This document shows, piece by piece, positions 40,201-50,095 of a stretch of 64,000 bases of DNA; the stretch's first letter is position 1; every line of letters starts with the position of its first letter. The position numbers were made by a program, and so were the translations under genes. Source of the DNA: Neocallimastix lanati (nom. inval.) (Eukaryota > Neocallimastigomycota > Neocallimastigomycetes > Neocallimastigales > Neocallimastigaceae); the NCBI GenBank assembly GCA_016946835.1, contig JACVTC010000273.1, positions 1 through 64,000 of the forward strand, in the 5' to 3' direction. Below the pieces are notes generated by a model that was not told the origin of the DNA, did not search any database, and saw nothing but the letters and a program-made list of their open reading frames with translations.

Positions 40201-43200
40201 ATGTTAGAATTATTATTATTATTTGTCATTAACGTAATAAGTATTATTTGTTCTCCGTTAACAAATATTGAAATACAAACACCAACTACTACTAGAGAAT
40301 TTTGTCTCTATACTACTAATAAAGTAGTTAGAATGGTTAATCCTTTTTATATAAATTCTCAAAATAAAACTATATATTTTGAAAGTATCGAAGAATATGC
40401 CAAATATGTTGGACCAACTTGGTTTGGTGTTGGATTTTGTGATTCCAATAAATTAGTAAACAATGTTGGTGAATATTATACAGTTACTAAGAAAGTAGAT
40501 GTCAGTAAAAGAGACGAATCCAAAAAACAAAATCAAAGTGATGGAAAGGATAATGTAGAGGATGAAAAATTAAATGACAAACCTAATGATGACGCTGTTG
40601 ATGATGAACTTGATGTTAAAGATGATGATATATATAAAGTTCGTACATTAGAAGAATATAAAGAAAGATATGCAAAAATAATTGAGAAAAAAGCAATAAA
40701 AATGAAAAATATTTCTTTAACTAGTAGCAATCCAGCTTATAATCCTTATCATCAATCTTTAATTAATTTTAATAAAAACGGTAAAACGAATTTTATCACA
40801 GTATTAGGAACGCCATATACAAAAGAACAATACAAAAATTTAGTTAAGGAAGATTCACCTAATTATAAAAATTGTATGTCGGTTACTAATATGAAAGGTT
40901 CAACATTTTCTTGCTCTATTGCTTATTTAGTTAGTGAACAACAATCAATTACGATTGCTCTTTCAAATGGTAAGACCTATCACAAAGCTAATGGACAAGT
41001 TTATAGTGAAGGTGATGCTGTTACTGATGATATTAATAGTTCTGTTGAATTAGCTTCAGCTTTGTCTAAAGGAGGTTCTATATCTTCATCAGAATCAAAA
41101 GGAACAACCAATTCTCTTGAACAGCTTCATTCTATAGTTAATTCAAAAGCTTTAGCCATTATGAATAGTAATGATTATACTCATACTGATACTCGTGAAG
41201 AGTCTTATTCGCATACCGTAAGTGAAGAAAATTCTCATTCTAGATCTGATGGTGGTGAAGTTATTGATGAAACTAATTGGAGTCATACCGATGAAAAATC
41301 AAATACGGATGAATATTCAAGAATGAGAATGGAAGATTATGAGAAAGCTAAAAAGGGATATAAACCTGAACGACCAGAAGCTTATAAAAATGAAGAAAAA
41401 AAATCAAAAAGAGACATTGTAAAAAGAGCACCTAATAAACTTCCTCTGAGCTTTAGTAAATCAAATAAAGAAAAAGGAAAACCTGACGACAAAGGTAACC
41501 CTACCCCTAATGGTACAGCTACTAAAAAAAAATCCACTGGTGAAAAAGCAATCGATTTAGTTAAGGATACTCTTGATGGATGTGGTTATGGTCTTTTAAC
41601 TGCTAATCCTTATGGTATTGCTGTAGGATGCCTCGCCGGATTGGGACTTGGAATATTTAACGCTTATACATCAGAAAAGCAAGTAGAAGCAGCTGAAGAT
41701 GCTAACGAAATTGCGAGAAAACAAATGGAATCAGAAGAAGAAATCGCCAGACAGGATAGAAATTTACAAAGAGATATTGCTTTTGAACAACAAACACATG
41801 AAACGGTAATGGCTTTAGCAGGTACATTTACTTCTAGTAATACTACTACAACAAGTGATACTCATGGTGGTAGTCATAGTGAGGCTAGAAATTGGTGTGA
41901 TACCTATACCACCACAAGTGGAGTTAGTGATTCATGGACGTATTCTACTGGTTACTCGGATGCCTATACTATTGGTCATGCCGAAACATCAACAGTGGAG
42001 AACGCAGTCACCGATTCAACATCCAAAATGATTAGCTCTACCTTTAATAGAGAAACTGGATGGGTTAATGAAGAATCATGCACAAATACAACTACAAAAG
42101 GATATAGCTATGGAAGAAGCAATCAAAAGACACATACTAATGATGTCTCCTATGAAGAAGCTATTGATGAATCGGCTCAATATAGTTATGATTTTGGTAT
42201 TGTTAACTCAAAGAGCCAAACGAACACGACAAGTATTAATTTTTATATTCCCGATAATAGTTGCTATATTTTAACTGCCGCACCTGTTTTTGAATCTGAA
42301 GTTATTATTTGGGTTAATGGAGAATACGATCAATATAATATAACTCGTTTCAATTATAGTAAAAGTATTTCACATGTTAAGTTTTCTCACTTTACAGGTG
42401 TTTCTATTAAATGCGATGAATATTCAACTACAGATGAAAAAATCTTAGTTAGTGATTCGGAAAATTTTTATTTCACAAAAATAAAAGAGGAAACTTCTAT
42501 TAATACCTTAAGATCAGGCAATTATTTATCTCCAGGTATGTATATTACTACTGGTAATTACAGTTTTGGTTTATTAAATAATGGTGAATTAGTTTTATGC
42601 GAAGGTGTGGGTATATCAAAAGATTGTCATAAGCTTTGGTCTAATAAAATGACCAATTTCGTTCAGGAAAAAAATCAACATGATTTAAAATTCTTTATTG
42701 CTGATAATGGTCATTTGTGCATTACGGCAAAAAATATTTATAAAGAGATTAATCATAATATAAAATACCCAAAGGAATACATTGAATCAATGAGAGATTT
42801 AATCAATGATACAGACAATGACTTAACGGGTGTAAATGTAGATTTACTTAAAAAATATATCGAAGCGTATGATAAGGAAAATTCTAATTCACAACATTTA
42901 TATATCAGAAGACTCACTAGAGCAAAATCTAAAAGCACTAATTCTTCAACTACTACAACGACAACGACAACGACAACGACAACTACAACTACAACTACAA
43001 TTACAAAAACCACAACAATCCCTACAACTACTAATAAAAGTATCTCTAAAAGTAATGACAATACTACAAGTAATTCTACAAAAACTACTACAACAACAAC
43101 AATCACCACCACAACCCCAATTCAAACAACAACAACAACTAATTCCAGTAAAGATAATAATATAAATACCACAATAAATGCTGAAAAAACAAAAACAACA

Positions 43201-46086
43201 ACAATAACAACAACAACAACAACAACAAGTATTACAAACAGTATTGAAACGAATAATAATTCACTTCCAAAATTTGATGAAGAAGAAAATGAGGATAATA
43301 AAGACTACATTATTTGGGATTCGTTACCTAAAGATTTGCCGTTTAATGTTGGTTATCCTGATAGAACTGGTTATTACTTATATATCGAGGATGGAGAAAC
43401 ACCATTCGATGGTGCTACAGTAACTTTATTTGATGGTACTGGAGTTAGAATATGGCAAATTAAAGCTGGAGATGATACTAATTATATAGGATATCCTTAT
43501 CCAAAAGAATATATATATCCATTAAATTTTGATACAAACTTAAACAAAGGTAAAAATCAAAAAGATATTGATTATAGTAATTTACATATCACTATAGAAC
43601 CAATAGTTAAAGATAAATATGTTCATTCTATCAAAATGAAATGTGATGCAATATTAAAAGAGTATGAAGCTTTAGTATCTAATAACGGTAAATATAGATT
43701 TTATATTCAAAAAACTGGAAATATGGTGATTAAGGAAAATGAAAGAACTATGTGGTCTTCAAATACATCGAATATCAATATTTATGAAGGACCTTTTCAT
43801 TTAGTATTTTCACCTATAGGTGAGTTTTTGTTAAGGGATAAATTTAATTACGCTATTTGGCAAAGTCTTAATGCTCTAACTTTTATTAATGAAGAAAAAA
43901 TTGAAGAAGAACATACGTTTTATCTAGTACTCTCTGATGATGGAGAATTAAGGGTTGAAAATGAAAACAACGAAGTATACTGGAGTAACTGGAACGTTAG
44001 ACTATATAGTGAACATATAAGATATATCAATCCTATCGTCTATGAAATCAATTCTTGCAATGAACACATAAAACCTAAAAAAATTTTTGATTTATTCTCT
44101 GAACCTGGCATATATAATTATTATGCTAAAGATGACATCAATAGTTATAAAGATAAATATTATTTCAATAATTTATTACCAGGTGAGTCATTATCATCCA
44201 ATTGTGATCATGCATCACTAAAAGTCACTAAGAATGACGTTATTTTTTATTATAACGAAAAAGAAAGTACTATAATAGAATCATGTAATAATAAAGAAAA
44301 GGGTATTAAGCAATTTGTATTAAAAAATAATGGTCTATTTTTATACTGCAATAATAATGCCATTAAAACTATTACCAAAATAGAATTGCGTACAATATCA
44401 GATATTATCCATCATATTAATTATAATGTCATTTCTGAACTTGTAAAAAATAATAAAAATGCTCTTGAAATGTCTCTTAATAAATATAATAGATTAAATA
44501 TTCAGTGTAGAAAAGGTATGAATCGTCCAAATTTAATGATATTTAACGTTCTTACATGGGAACCAATATGGGGTTTAGATCCTGTAAGGTATTTAGATGT
44601 TGTGAAAGAAGTAAGAAATCCAAAGTATGATGGTTATAATAGAATTTCAGAAGATAATACTTTAAATACATTTGATAGATTAATCTCAACTGAGGGTGAT
44701 GGTGAATTTATCTATATGTCCAATAAACATGGATTGGAATTTAAGCATTTAGGAATGAGACTTACTAAAAATATAACCCTAGCAAATAATAACATGTATA
44801 TAGGAAATTCAGTTATTATTAAAGGTAACAAGAATATGGAATTAACTTATAATGGTATATTGGATAAATTAGTTATGTCTAATAATACTCATGAAAATAT
44901 ATGGGAATTTTACGGTGATAAGGTATGTAAGCAATTAAATTCTAACGATAAAAATTGTAATACAATATATTCTTACAGCCGTCTAAATATTACTAATGAA
45001 AATGAGAGTGAAGCGATCAAAACTAAATCAAATATTTCATTTACTTTATTTGATAATGTATTAGTCTCTGATTGTACTGAAGGAATGGATAAAGGTCAGA
45101 TTAATGAATTTGATATAACTGCTTATACTAATATTAAAGATCCTATTTATGCTATAACTTTATCCAAAACTGGTAATATCGAACTCAATAATAATCAATA
45201 TACACTTCATAAGGAATATTTCCGCCAAGAGGATTACTATTATTTATATGCAGAAAAATCTAATTTAATTTTAAGATCGAGTACCGGTGAATATAAATGG
45301 GCTTTAAATAAGGAAATTACTAATCGACCCTATAACGCAAATGAAATAAAAATAGGTCAATCATTTAAAGAAGGTGAAATGTTATATTGTGGTGATTATT
45401 CAGTAATTATTTTAGAAGGTAAATTGTTATATAGAGATCATAAAAAATTAACATCGACTGAAATAAAATATACTTCAAATACTTCTAGTTATTTATATAA
45501 AATAGTTGTTGGAAGCAATAATATTTCATTTAGGGATAAATATAATGATGATATTGATTTTATTAGATCCAGTACCAAATCTAATAATAGTAGAATACGT
45601 TGTGAAAAATCTAATCATGGAATTGTTTGGGATAATGGCAATAAGCAAATTCTATGGAAATATATACCTCAGGATAATTTAACTGATCTTACTCCGGTTT
45701 GGTTGTATAATCCATATTATAATAAGTGTTTATATGCTCAGCCTACTAAAAATGCATATGTAACTTATGAAGAGTGTATTGACAATAAGAAATATAAATG
45801 GTATTTCATAAATATTGATGGTAATACTTATTTTAGATCTGCAGCTAAAGAAAACTTATGTATAAAAGTTATTAAAAATAAAATAGTATTAGGCGAATGT
45901 GACGAAAAAGCTATCATGAAGTATACCAAGGCATCTAAATCAATAAAAAATAATAATAAATGCATAAGCGGTATTGATGAAAAAGATGACCCATATTCTC
46001 AATATGATATAAGATTAAGTAGCTGCAATAGACATGACGAAAAGCAAATGTGGGAAATGATATCTGACATATCTGATATAAATTAA
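40201..46086 (+). CDS. Giant secreted multidomain protein, 1961 aa, with lectin-like domains
   Basis: A signal peptide (MLELLLLFVINVISIICS) leads a long extracellular-type protein. Residues about 30-90 form a small Cys-containing domain. A Ser/Thr/His-rich region follows, with KR sites near 403-413. A Gly-rich hydrophobic segment at about 459-489 (GLLTANPYGIAVGCLAGLG) precedes a charged coiled-coil. Ser/Thr/Tyr-rich beta sequence, then a Thr-rich linker at about 916-1014, separate it from the C-terminal half. That half has B-lectin-like strands at about 1163-1225 (YRFYIQKTGNMVI, MWSSNT, YAIWQS) and others near 770-820. The last 125 residues match a domain present twice in the protein encoded at 47129. 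It likely binds glycans at a cell surface. Exact family unknown. Confidence 0.8.
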   Translation: MLELLLLFVINVISIICSPLTNIEIQTPTTTREFCLYTTNKVVRMVNPFYINSQNKTIYFESIEEYAKYVGPTWFGVGFCDSNKLVNNVGEYYTVTKKVDVSKRDESKKQNQSDGKDNVEDEKLNDKPNDDAVDDELDVKDDDIYKVRTLEEYKERYAKIIEKKAIKMKNISLTSSNPAYNPYHQSLINFNKNGKTNFITVLGTPYTKEQYKNLVKEDSPNYKNCMSVTNMKGSTFSCSIAYLVSEQQSITIALSNGKTYHKANGQVYSEGDAVTDDINSSVELASALSKGGSISSSESKGTTNSLEQLHSIVNSKALAIMNSNDYTHTDTREESYSHTVSEENSHSRSDGGEVIDETNWSHTDEKSNTDEYSRMRMEDYEKAKKGYKPERPEAYKNEEKKSKRDIVKRAPNKLPLSFSKSNKEKGKPDDKGNPTPNGTATKKKSTGEKAIDLVKDTLDGCGYGLLTANPYGIAVGCLAGLGLGIFNAYTSEKQVEAAEDANEIARKQMESEEEIARQDRNLQRDIAFEQQTHETVMALAGTFTSSNTTTTSDTHGGSHSEARNWCDTYTTTSGVSDSWTYSTGYSDAYTIGHAETSTVENAVTDSTSKMISSTFNRETGWVNEESCTNTTTKGYSYGRSNQKTHTNDVSYEEAIDESAQYSYDFGIVNSKSQTNTTSINFYIPDNSCYILTAAPVFESEVIIWVNGEYDQYNITRFNYSKSISHVKFSHFTGVSIKCDEYSTTDEKILVSDSENFYFTKIKEETSINTLRSGNYLSPGMYITTGNYSFGLLNNGELVLCEGVGISKDCHKLWSNKMTNFVQEKNQHDLKFFIADNGHLCITAKNIYKEINHNIKYPKEYIESMRDLINDTDNDLTGVNVDLLKKYIEAYDKENSNSQHLYIRRLTRAKSKSTNSSTTTTTTTTTTTTTTTTTITKTTTIPTTTNKSISKSNDNTTSNSTKTTTTTTITTTTPIQTTTTTNSSKDNNINTTINAEKTKTTTITTTTTTTSITNSIETNNNSLPKFDEEENEDNKDYIIWDSLPKDLPFNVGYPDRTGYYLYIEDGETPFDGATVTLFDGTGVRIWQIKAGDDTNYIGYPYPKEYIYPLNFDTNLNKGKNQKDIDYSNLHITIEPIVKDKYVHSIKMKCDAILKEYEALVSNNGKYRFYIQKTGNMVIKENERTMWSSNTSNINIYEGPFHLVFSPIGEFLLRDKFNYAIWQSLNALTFINEEKIEEEHTFYLVLSDDGELRVENENNEVYWSNWNVRLYSEHIRYINPIVYEINSCNEHIKPKKIFDLFSEPGIYNYYAKDDINSYKDKYYFNNLLPGESLSSNCDHASLKVTKNDVIFYYNEKESTIIESCNNKEKGIKQFVLKNNGLFLYCNNNAIKTITKIELRTISDIIHHINYNVISELVKNNKNALEMSLNKYNRLNIQCRKGMNRPNLMIFNVLTWEPIWGLDPVRYLDVVKEVRNPKYDGYNRISEDNTLNTFDRLISTEGDGEFIYMSNKHGLEFKHLGMRLTKNITLANNNMYIGNSVIIKGNKNMELTYNGILDKLVMSNNTHENIWEFYGDKVCKQLNSNDKNCNTIYSYSRLNITNENESEAIKTKSNISFTLFDNVLVSDCTEGMDKGQINEFDITAYTNIKDPIYAITLSKTGNIELNNNQYTLHKEYFRQEDYYYLYAEKSNLILRSSTGEYKWALNKEITNRPYNANEIKIGQSFKEGEMLYCGDYSVIILEGKLLYRDHKKLTSTEIKYTSNTSSYLYKIVVGSNNISFRDKYNDDIDFIRSSTKSNNSRIRCEKSNHGIVWDNGNKQILWKYIPQDNLTDLTPVWLYNPYYNKCLYAQPTKNAYVTYEECIDNKKYKWYFINIDGNTYFRSAAKENLCIKVIKNKIVLGECDEKAIMKYTKASKSIKNNNKCISGIDEKDDPYSQYDIRLSSCNRHDEKQMWEMISDISDIN
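42945..43240 (+). repeat. Thr-codon (ACA/ACG/ACT) repeat tract
   Basis: Trinucleotide runs encode a Thr-rich linker within the 1961-aa gene, interrupted by Asn/Ser/Lys stretches. It is probably an O-glycosylated stalk, common in fungal extracellular proteins. Confidence 0.85.
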
Positions 46087-47128
46087 TATTAATTAATAAA
46101 TAAATATATTAATTTTGCATTATCATTTATGCACATTCAAAATTATATTATTATACTAGTAATGTATAATATTAATTAAAAAAAAAAAAAAAAATAAATA
46201 AAAAATTTATATTCAACAAAATAAAACTTATTATAAATATAATAAATCAAAAATTAAACTAATTAAATAAAAATAAATTAAAAAGTGGATATTGGTTTAA
46301 ACTTTTAAATATTTAATAAAGAAAAAAAAAAAAAAAGCATTCATATTAATATCGGAATCAATTTCATCTTTTAATGTTTTGATTTTATAATTAAATATTA
46401 TGAATTATTATGGGTTTAAAATAAAAATAATAATAATAAAAAAATTAAAAATAAAAAAATAAAAAATTAAAAATTAAAAATTAAATAAAAAAAAATTATA
46501 AAAAAGAAAGAAAACAAAAAAATAATAAAAAAAAATAGAAAACAAAAAAATTATAAAAAAAAAAAAAAAAAAGAATAATTAAAATTTAATTAAAATTCTT
46601 TTAATAAAATATAAAATAATAAAAATAAAATAATATGTATTATATAATTCAATATAATATATAAAAGTTAACAAATAAAATATCTAAATAAAAGGATATT
46701 TTTTAAAACTTAATATCATATATTATAAAAGTTTTCTTTTTAATTTATAAAATAAATATAAAAATAAATAGAATAAAAATTATAAAATTAAATTTATTAG
46801 AAATGTTAATTAAAAAATATTAAATATTTAAATAAAAATTTTTAAAGCTTTTTATTTGGATGTTTTCTTTTTTTAATTTTACACTAATTTTATATACAAT
46901 AATTTAAAATACTTTGAATACATGATTTATTAATATAAATATAAGTATAAACTAATAAAACAGTATTTGCATTGTAAATTATATGTAATTTCATAGAGTT
47001 TAAAAATAATTCATAAACTGTTTTATTTTTCTTAAATTTATAAAATTTTTAAAAATATTTTATATAATTAATTTTATAAAATGATCTTTTTTAAATAATA
47101 ATTTTAAAAAAAAATAAATATTATTTAA
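46087..47128. other. Intergenic with an 11-bp inverted repeat
   Basis: About 1 kb of A-rich sequence (many A runs between 46170 and 46580). The only notable item is an inverted repeat near the 3' end, upstream of the next gene. Confidence 0.55.
46954..47027. promoter_or_regulatory. 11-bp perfect inverted repeat upstream of lectin/CBM18 gene
   Basis: Arms AATAAAACAGT at 46954-46964 and ACTGTTTTATT at 47017-47027 with a 52-base spacer, ending about 100 bases before the ATG at 47129. It could be a protein-binding site or a stem-loop in the leader. The function is not shown. Confidence 0.35.
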
Positions 47129-48547
47129 ATGATTTTTAAATTATTTATCATTATCAGTATTTTGAATAAAATTATTGCTCAAAATTTAAGAAGCAATAAT
47201 AAAAATCCTATTTGGATATATAATGAATATTTAAATAGTTGTTTACATGCTCCATTGTATCCAAATGACCCAATAACTTATGATTTTTGTGATAATAGTA
47301 ATAATAATAAATGGTATATTGATGAAAATGATGATGGTATTTATTTCATATCTGCTACTGATAGAGAAATGTGTATCGCAAATATTGATGATGAAATAGT
47401 ATTAGCTGGATGTGATGAGAATGCGCTTATGAATTATGTTGATGCTTCAAAATTTATAAAAAGTAATGATATGTGTATAAGTATTATTGATGATTTGAAT
47501 GATAACGATTTTCTAAGGTTAACTAAATGTGATAGACATAACAAAAAAATATTTTGGGAAATATCAAATAAAAAACCTACAAAAAAAATCAATACTACGA
47601 CCACTACTACTACCACTACTACAATAAATCCTACTCCAACATCTAAACCAATGTGGATATACAATGAATACACTGAGAAATGTTTATATGCTCCTGAATA
47701 TGAAGATGAAATTCCAACTTATGAAAAGTGCGATGATACAGATAACTATCAATGGTATGTTGTAAATACCAAAGGGGGAACTTTCTTCAAATCAAAAAGT
47801 AATTTGGATTTATGTTTAAGAATTTCTGATAATGATAATTCTAAAGTAATGATGGGTGAGTGCGATACAAATGCTATTTTGCGTTATCGTAGAAATGATG
47901 GAACTATAGTTAGTAAATTATCAGATAGTTTATGTCTTGGAAATTCTATTAAATCTACTATCAAAGCGGCTACAAGAATAAGAAATAAGGCAAAATTTTA
48001 TGATTGTGATGACGAAATCTATGAAGATCAGATTTGGACTATGCTAAATTCAAACCCTACCAAAAGAATTACTACTTCTACTACCACTACTTCTACCACT
48101 ACTACTACTACAGCAACTACAAAATCTCCATCACCTACTATAAATACTAGCTATCGTTGCGGTAAAGAATTTAACAATAAATCATGTTCGAAAGGGGAAT
48201 GTTGTAGTAAATATGGTTATTGTGGAACTTCGATAGACCATTGTGGTACTGGATGTCAAGCCAGTTATGGTAGATGTAATAATGGCGGTCGTTGTGGCAC
48301 TGATTATGGAAAATGTCTTAATGAGAAACAATGTTGTAGTCAATATGGCTATTGTGACATTTCGGATGCTCATTGTGGATTAAAATGTCAAAGCGAGTTT
48401 GGGTTATGCTACGGCTCTCACGATAAATGTGGTGAACAATATGGTAGGTGTAAAGGTAATAAATGCTGCAGTAAATGGGGTTATTGTGGTACATCCAATG
48501 ATCATTGTAAAAAAGGATGTCAATCAAAGTATGGTTTATGCAAATAA
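47129..48547 (+). CDS. Secreted lectin-like protein with three CBM18 chitin-binding domains
   Basis: This 472-aa protein has a signal peptide (MIFKLFIIISILNKIIAQ), then two copies of a roughly 120-residue domain at about 26-148 and 172-303, each starting P(I/M)WIYNEY, with paired Cys and a late W. These two match the C-terminal domain of the upstream 1961-aa protein. Thr-rich linkers follow each copy. The C-terminus has three hevein-type CBM18 domains at about 343-385, 386-430 and 432-472, each with a CC-(S)-(K/Q)-(Y/W)GYC core. The repeated domain has the size and Cys/Trp pattern of a ricin-B-type trefoil, but I do not see clear QxW repeats. The protein should bind chitin and other glycans outside the cell. 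Confidence 0.88.
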   Translation: MIFKLFIIISILNKIIAQNLRSNNKNPIWIYNEYLNSCLHAPLYPNDPITYDFCDNSNNNKWYIDENDDGIYFISATDREMCIANIDDEIVLAGCDENALMNYVDASKFIKSNDMCISIIDDLNDNDFLRLTKCDRHNKKIFWEISNKKPTKKINTTTTTTTTTTINPTPTSKPMWIYNEYTEKCLYAPEYEDEIPTYEKCDDTDNYQWYVVNTKGGTFFKSKSNLDLCLRISDNDNSKVMMGECDTNAILRYRRNDGTIVSKLSDSLCLGNSIKSTIKAATRIRNKAKFYDCDDEIYEDQIWTMLNSNPTKRITTSTTTTSTTTTTTATTKSPSPTINTSYRCGKEFNNKSCSKGECCSKYGYCGTSIDHCGTGCQASYGRCNNGGRCGTDYGKCLNEKQCCSQYGYCDISDAHCGLKCQSEFGLCYGSHDKCGEQYGRCKGNKCCSKWGYCGTSNDHCKKGCQSKYGLCK

Positions 48548-50095
48548 AAATTTAATTAGTTTGATAAATAAATTTTAAATCTTTACTTATTAAAGTTTCA
48601 CAAAAATGATCTATTATATAAAAAATAAATATAATTCTATCTATTAAAAGCAATAAAAAATAAAAATTAAATATAATACAAAAAATAAATTATATTAAAT
48701 AAAAAATTAAAAAAATAAAATTAAAAAATAAAAGTTAAAATAAAAAAAAAAATTATAATTTATTCAATATAAATTATAATTATAACAATAGATTCCATAG
48801 ATATTTTAGATAGAGTATTTTTGGACTATTATCTAATAAATTTATAAAAATATTTTTATAAAAATCAAAAAAAGTATTAAATAAATAAATCAATAAAATA
48901 AGTAAAAAATAAATTATAAAAATGAAATAAAATTAAAAAAAAAAAAGATATTGATAATTCTTAAAAAAAAAAAAATTGAATAAAATAAAATTAATATTAA
49001 ATGCAAAAATAGTAAAGATTTTTTTAAAAATTTAAATTCCTGTTTTTTTTTAAAAGAGAAAATTTTATTTATTTGTAATAAATATTTTTATTTAAAAATA
49101 AAAAAAAAATTTAAATAATATTAATATTAATTTTTAAAATAAAAAAAAACTTTTTTCTTAAAGATATTTATTCTCTAAAATATCTAAATTAAATTTTTTT
49201 AATATAATATTTATTATGTTGATTTAAAATTTAATTTTTTTATTTTAGACATGAATAAGTCACATAATAATTTATATCATGGATCATAAATATAGTTTTC
49301 TTTAAACAAAAAAAAAATTATTTTATTGCTGTAAATATATTTAATAGTTACACAATATATAATCAAATAATTTTAGATTTTTTGAATTTGTTAAGATATA
49401 CTTTCAATATATATATATATATATTTTTATATACAATTTTTTTTTTTTTAAAAATATAATACATTAAATAATTATAATATTTTTCAAATTGGGTAAACAT
49501 TTATATTGTTATAAATGAGTTAAAGAAAAGTTAATTATTAAAAGACTATTTAATATTTTTATTAAAATAAAAAAAAAATAAATAAATATAATTAATTCAA
49601 TATATATTATTTAAATAATTATTATTTAGAAAAAATTTTATTTTAATAATAATATAAATAATAATATATTTATATATATAATATAATAAATCCTATATAT
49701 ATAATATATATAAAAATTAAAATAATTATTATTTTATTTATTAATTTTTCATTGAGTGTTTATTTACTAAAAAAAAAATAAAAATATTTTATTAAAATTA
49801 AATATTACATTAATTTAAATATTTTATTTTATTTTATATTCACATTAAAACATAAGACTGTAATGCATTATTAAATATGTATTATTAATCTACAATTATT
49901 AAAGTTTCCATATATATTTTCTATATATTATTAGCCTATTATTAAAAATATATATTTTAATTTAATTTCTAACCTGTATTACTAATTTTAAGTTTGTTAA
50001 TATACGTTCAAATGATTCTTATTATTGCATATAATAATATATAAATTTATGTATCAATATAATAATTTATTTTTATATAATATTTAATTTTAATC
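48548..50095. other. Longest intergenic region (about 1.5 kb), no gene seen
   Basis: This spacer marks the second border between accessory and core blocks. It is AT-rich and A-tract-rich, with one short hairpin at 48806-48836 (TTAGATAG/TTATCTAA with one G-U pair) and a TATA microsatellite near 49410. No open frame is convincing. Its length and A-tracts would suit a replication origin, but no iterons were found. Confidence 0.5.

Noticed and set aside
42753-43112. Antisense open frame encoding a Val-rich protein
   Set aside because: It is the reverse complement of the Thr-codon repeat of the 1961-aa gene. The composition is fully explained by the repeat.
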